This document shows positions 42,167 to 46,114 of a stretch of DNA of 46,114 bases, piece by piece. The translations under genes were made by a program, and so were the position numbers. Source of the DNA: an uncultured Bacteroidota bacterium (GTDB lineage: Bacteria; Bacteroidota; Bacteroidia; Chitinophagales; Saprospiraceae); contig CALMWS010000041.1 of NCBI GenBank assembly GCA_937870795.1, forward strand, positions 1 through 46,114. Direction: 5' to 3'. Position 1 is the stretch's first letter. Each line of letters begins with the position of its first letter. The notes beneath the pieces are model-generated. The model was not told the DNA's origin, did not search any database, and saw nothing but the letters and a program-made list of their open reading frames with translations.

Positions 42167-44755
42167 TTAAAATTCGCTGTATCGTTCTATTAATTCTCTG
42201 TCTTTTTCAGAGGCCTTTATTGAATTTATAGCTTTTGAAATTTCTTCAATTGCTTTTTCATTTGCCTTTCCCTCTTCCAGTTGTTGTGTCATCAGCAAGT
42301 TTTTCAGTGCAAATAAACTGGATGTGCCTATGTATCTTTTGTATTTGTTCTGGTCAGCGTCTTTGGCTATTTCTTTGTAAAGTTGAATGGCCTGCCTTTG
42401 AGCAGAGGCATCCTGATTTAATAAATAAAGATTGTAATAACTGCAGAGTTCATACATTTGATAGGGATTGCTTCTTCCAATTTGGTTGGTAAACCAGGAA
42501 TTGTATTTCACATCGGTACTACCTGCATACAAAGTTGCTATTTTGGGTGTGAGGTAGGCTGAGTTGTCTTTTTCAAAATTTCCACTTAGTTTTAATGCGT
42601 CATCGGGTGACTCCTGAAATAATTGAGCCAGCGCCTCACCCAAAACATTGTATGCTTTTTCCTGCTGAACAATGCGTTTATAGATTGATATTTTATCTGG
42701 GGCATCTACCATGCTTAGCGCTCTCGTGGCACTTTCCCTCACCAGGCTATGGGCATCGTGTTCAGCCATGTATATTATTTCTTTGTCAACATTGACAATT
42801 TTGCCCGACTGCATCATGGCATTGATAGCATAGTCTCTGAAGAAATAATAAGCATCTTTTAGCGCAAGTGAAGTCAATTCATCTTTTATTGGACTTTCAT
42901 CTGCCAACATTTGACTTGCCTTGTACTTATCACCAAAGTAAGGAGAGTATTTATAGGTATTAAGCCATTGTTCATCGGTCTTGTTTTCTTCAATAATGCC
43001 GGGAATATGGTGGTCGCCGTCAAATACCCAGGTAACTACATCTTTTCGATTGAGTGGGATCACAAATTTTTCATCCCCACCTGTTATTTTAATTCTTTGT
43101 TTTTGTACACTGCCATCTGCAAAGTAAATGGCTACATCTGCCGGAAAAGTCCAAACATTAGAAGGTTCCTGAGCTACCGAAATTTTGAGGTTTTGGGATG
43201 TCTCATCCCATTCATAATTGACATTGACCTCAGGATGTCCTTTTTTATGAAACCACTGGTCAAAGAACCAATGCAAATCTTCTCCACTCACTTCTTCAAA
43301 TGCCATTCTTAGTTCATCACCCTCTACTGCAGTAAATTCATTTTTTTTCAGATAATATTGGAGTGAAGCAAAAAATACATCATCTCCAAGGTATTTTCTC
43401 AGGTGATGCAAAACCAGGCCCCCCTTATTGTAACTGTGTGCATCAAACATGTCATCTTTGTTGGCATACCTGTAATGAATTAAGGGATGCATGCCATTGA
43501 AGCTACTATTGATATAGCCGGCCAACTCATTGGTCCGGTGTTCATCGGCTCTCATTCTGCCATATTTATGTTCCAGCCACAAGTATTCGGCATAGTTGGC
43601 AAAGCCTTCGTTGAGAACCAAATTGGCCCAACTTTCGAGAGTTACCAAATTGCCAAACCATTGGTGTGAAAGCTCATGCGCTACGATATAGTCATTGTCG
43701 TTGTCAATCATTTCCCGATCCGTCTTTTGTACGAATTCTCCAAAGACGGATGCAGTAGTGTTTTCCATTGCACCTGAAACATAATCTCTGGTTACAATCT
43801 GACTGTATTTATACCATGGATAATCATAGCCAAATTTTTGGGTGAAAAAAGACAGCATTTCGGGGGTGTGATTAAAGATTGACTTTGCAAAAGGGGCATA
43901 TTCTTTTTCTACAAAATACTGCAGTGGAATGTTGTTCCATTTTTCTTCTTCAATGTGGTAATCGCCAACTGCAATCATAAAAAGATAGGGTGCATGTGGC
44001 TTGTCCTGAATCCATGTATCTGTTCTGCTTCCATCAACATTTTTCACGCTCTGTGCCAGTCTGCCATTGGAAAGAGTTACATATTGGTTGTCAACGGTCA
44101 TACTAATTTCTCCTGTACATCTTTCATTGGGTTTGTCGATGGTTGGAAACCACCTTGAATTGCTTTCGGTTTCGCCCTGGGTCCAGATTTGTACCGGTTT
44201 TAAGGTATCCGTTTTTAGTGGGTTGATAAAAAACAAACCTTTGTCCGAATGAATTGCATCGCTGCCTGATTCAAGACCTTCATTGGGCTTTGCTGTATAG
44301 ACGATTCTTAGTCGCAGTGTATCTTTTCTGGTAAAACCAGCGGTACCCCTTACTACCAGGTATTGGCCTGTATTGTTGTAGTCGTATTTTTTAAGACTTA
44401 CCCGATCAGTCACTTCATGTATGTCCATGCCTTTGGCATCGAGTACAAGGCTATCGCGGACCCCAAAATAGGGTCTCAAATCCAAATCAGCCGTACCCAA
44501 AACCCATTGCCTGTGGTAGTTAAATCTAAGGTCAAGTTTGGTATGGATAAGGTCAAAATACCGGGTTGCGGCAGCCTGATAGGGTCGGGCAGGATCATCT
44601 TCTTCCAAAAATCGGGCATCATTGCCATTAATGGTAAGTGTGTCCAGAATTTCAGTTTCCATTACATCTTCAATGGGTACCACCAGTGGTTTTTGTGTTT
44701 TACAAGCCAATAAGAAGATGAAGGCAAATAGGACGGGGATGTGGGTTTTGTTCAA
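42167..44755 (-). CDS. M1 family zinc aminopeptidase lipoprotein
   Basis: I prefer the TTG at 44755, since it gives a compact lipoprotein signal (MNKTHIPVLFAFIFLLAC, lipid Cys 18) and CATCTTTG, a -7-like box on this strand, lies at 44777-44784. An ATG at 44803 is in frame and upstream of that box; it gives 878 residues. Numbered from the ATG, the catalytic motifs are GAMEN (344-348), H376-E377-LS-H380 and E399 in NEGFANYAEYLW. N-terminal beta domain and C-terminal helical repeats are present. The enzyme removes N-terminal residues from peptides, here on the membrane. It is co-transcribed with the flippase-like gene. Confidence 0.92.
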   Translation of the reverse strand: MNKTHIPVLFAFIFLLACKTQKPLVVPIEDVMETEILDTLTINGNDARFLEEDDPARPYQAAATRYFDLIHTKLDLRFNYHRQWVLGTADLDLRPYFGVRDSLVLDAKGMDIHEVTDRVSLKKYDYNNTGQYLVVRGTAGFTRKDTLRLRIVYTAKPNEGLESGSDAIHSDKGLFFINPLKTDTLKPVQIWTQGETESNSRWFPTIDKPNERCTGEISMTVDNQYVTLSNGRLAQSVKNVDGSRTDTWIQDKPHAPYLFMIAVGDYHIEEEKWNNIPLQYFVEKEYAPFAKSIFNHTPEMLSFFTQKFGYDYPWYKYSQIVTRDYVSGAMENTTASVFGEFVQKTDREMIDNDNDYIVAHELSHQWFGNLVTLESWANLVLNEGFANYAEYLWLEHKYGRMRADEHRTNELAGYINSSFNGMHPLIHYRYANKDDMFDAHSYNKGGLVLHHLRKYLGDDVFFASLQYYLKKNEFTAVEGDELRMAFEEVSGEDLHWFFDQWFHKKGHPEVNVNYEWDETSQNLKISVAQEPSNVWTFPADVAIYFADGSVQKQRIKITGGDEKFVIPLNRKDVVTWVFDGDHHIPGIIEENKTDEQWLNTYKYSPYFGDKYKASQMLADESPIKDELTSLALKDAYYFFRDYAINAMMQSGKIVNVDKEIIYMAEHDAHSLVRESATRALSMVDAPDKISIYKRIVQQEKAYNVLGEALAQLFQESPDDALKLSGNFEKDNSAYLTPKIATLYAGSTDVKYNSWFTNQIGRSNPYQMYELCSYYNLYLLNQDASAQRQAIQLYKEIAKDADQNKYKRYIGTSSLFALKNLLMTQQLEEGKANEKAIEEISKAINSIKASEKDRELIERYSEF

Positions 44756-45019
44756 TGTGGAGTTTTTTATCGGTTGCAAAGATGCAAAATCATTCCATTT
44801 CATGTACTATTAGATGCGGATCCGGCTATCTTAGTTGGTGAAGATTTCTTTATAAATGAGTCAATATAGTGAACGAATTCTCTTAACTTTCGTTTGCAAA
44901 AACCCAGCCAAATAGGTGATTTTTGCAACTTTTTTAGCCGATGGGTTTACAATTTTCACCTTCAAATCCGCATCACAATATGTTCAGTTTAATAAAAGCC
45001 AAGCGGTATTTAGACCCAT
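44756..45019. other. Promoter region of the M1 gene and spacer after the permease gene
   Basis: This stretch lies upstream of the M1 gene. CAAAGATG at 44777-44784 reads CATCTTTG on the minus strand and may be a -7 box; no -33 element is clear. The rest, to 45019, is downstream of the partial permease. I see no terminator hairpin or ORF in it. Confidence 0.35.
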
Positions 45020-46114
45020 TCACCGAATCCTGGGATCAACTCTTCTGTATACCACATCGCCAATGGCATAAACCATTACGGTAATGCAAAGGGTCATCAG
45101 GCAGATGCCATACACTACGGACCAATCAGCAGCATGAATAGAATCGCTGAGCAGCCTGCCCATACCTGGAATATTAAACACTACTTCAAAAACCAGACTT
45201 CCGGCTATGGAGGCTGGCAGGCTATTAAAAAGCAAAGTAACCAAAGGCAATAAAGCGTTGGGAAGCGCATGCTTTATGATTAAAGTATTTTCCGAACTAC
45301 CCCTGCTAATCAACACAGCCATAAAAGTCTCCTTAAACACCAAATCCAATTTGGACCGAATCAACCTAGTCAAAAGAGCTACGTCCTGAAGCGTCAGACA
45401 AAAAACTACCGGCGCTATCTTGCCAAGAAAAAGCGACCAACTCTCACCTGAACTGCCCATGTATAAAGGTGTATAAAATATGGGCATGCCATATTGGGGA
45501 CCCGTAAAAAAAATTAACACCAAAGTAGCAAGCCAAAATCCAGGTACAGAGTAAAGGGCATGTAAAACACTCAGTATAATTTTATCCAGCCATGCAATTT
45601 TATTTTTCCACAACCCTATTGCCAATAAAATTGAAATAACAAGTGCAAGTATTAAGTTAATGCCAATTATGGATAGCGTCCATTTTAATGCTCCTGCTAT
45701 TTTTGTCCTTACAGATACGCCATCTCTGGCTGAAACACCCCAGTTGCCCGAGAGCAAAGAAGACAGGTAAACATGGTATTGATTATTAAACCCCAACCAT
45801 TTGAACACAGGGTAAGAAAAGTTAACTTTTTCTAACAATTTTACATCTACCAGCTGGCTTGTGTCCGATAATGCACTGCAATCATAACCAGCTTGTTCGG
45901 CATCTTCAATGGATTTTCTGATAGAATAATTGGCAAATTGTCGTTTGTTGGGACAATGATTTGAAGGCAGAATTTCAAAATAAAACAAAGGTAGATTTTC
46001 TTGTAGCTGGTAGTATTTTTTTTGATATAACTTTTGATAATCCTGTGTACTTTCAGGGTTGATGCCTTCGAGTGCCAGCTGTTTTTCCACTTTGTCTACC
46101 TTCACATTTTTACT
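45020..46114 (-). CDS. Peptide ABC transporter permease, partial at window edge (DppB/OppB-like)
   Basis: The reading frame continues to the window edge without a stop, and no ATG is present there (a GTG at 46105 is the first candidate), so the gene is incomplete at its 5' end and its first transmembrane helix is missing. The visible 360 residues start with a long periplasmic segment, then several transmembrane helices from about residue 138. The conserved permease loop is ISRGSSENTLIIKHALPNAL, and the end is VYRRVDPRIR, typical of the DppB/OppB family. It would form half of the channel for oligopeptide or dipeptide uptake; the partner permease and ATPases should lie beyond the window or elsewhere. 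The periplasmic loop is unusually long for this family, which is common in Bacteroidota. Confidence 0.9.
   Translation of the reverse strand, partial: SKNVKVDKVEKQLALEGINPESTQDYQKLYQKKYYQLQENLPLFYFEILPSNHCPNKRQFANYSIRKSIEDAEQAGYDCSALSDTSQLVDVKLLEKVNFSYPVFKWLGFNNQYHVYLSSLLSGNWGVSARDGVSVRTKIAGALKWTLSIIGINLILALVISILLAIGLWKNKIAWLDKIILSVLHALYSVPGFWLATLVLIFFTGPQYGMPIFYTPLYMGSSGESWSLFLGKIAPVVFCLTLQDVALLTRLIRSKLDLVFKETFMAVLISRGSSENTLIIKHALPNALLPLVTLLFNSLPASIAGSLVFEVVFNIPGMGRLLSDSIHAADWSVVYGICLMTLCITVMVYAIGDVVYRRVDPRIR

Overview
The window comes from a member of the Bacteroidota, most likely a Saprospiria- or Chitinophagales-like lineage; it cannot be placed more finely by eye. The evidence is a protein with a type IX secretion (T9SS) C-terminal sorting domain, a DUF1800/DUF1501 pair, S46 dipeptidyl peptidase, BlaI/M56-TonB module, DUF1573, TMEM220-like and RAYT-type transposase genes. 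Promoter-like TAnnTTTG (-7) boxes occur in place of sigma-70 -10 boxes, and Shine-Dalgarno sequences are weak or absent. The DNA is moderately AT-rich, gene dense, and carries no rRNA or tRNA that I can see.

Layout. 1-4.7 kb: an ECF sigma factor, a small putative outer-membrane protein, a histidine kinase/response regulator pair, a secreted DUF1573 protein and a TMEM220-like membrane protein. 4.7-9.2 kb: three co-directional secreted amidohydrolase paralogues, of which only the middle one keeps a complete set of metal ligands. 9.2-13.1 kb (minus strand): DUF1800 -> DUF1501 -> T9SS-sorted protein. 13.3-17 kb: a short SSB, a serine hydrolase broken by a frameshift, and a Fic protein with a C-terminal winged helix preceded by two tandem palindromes. 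17.1-20.5 kb: a large secreted GH38 alpha-mannosidase-like enzyme.

20.5-22.5 kb is the most unusual stretch. A RAYT-like Y1 transposase gene sits between two related blocks. Each block is an array of 51-bp REP-like units followed by an inverted array of a diverged 36-bp unit, so each block is a giant imperfect inverted repeat with about 19-bp ends. The last 60 bp of the two blocks match at 59 positions.

22.5-30.2 kb: a SAM methyltransferase; a minus-strand operon of a lipoprotein (four cysteine-bracketed double repeats), an ECF sigma factor and a membrane-anchored barrel-like protein that overlaps the sigma gene; tryptophanase; and a MuiA/DUF4139 protein. 30.3-35.8 kb: mixed housekeeping genes (lipoprotein, redoxin, unknown secreted protein, RecX, DinB-like, protein methyltransferase) and an S46 peptidase with the Arg expected for acidic-P1 (DPP11-type) specificity. 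35.9-37.8 kb: BlaI repressor plus an M56-TonB fusion, with a palindromic operator lying inside the promoter spacer. 38-46.1 kb: an unknown secreted protein, acyl-CoA dehydrogenase, a site-2 protease family protein, a flippase-like membrane protein, an M1 aminopeptidase lipoprotein and a partial peptide ABC permease cut by the window edge.

Much of the window fits envelope biology and peptide/protein use: secreted peptidases, peptide uptake, tryptophan breakdown, T9SS export and several envelope-sensing regulators. All assignments were made by reading motifs; no database search was run.
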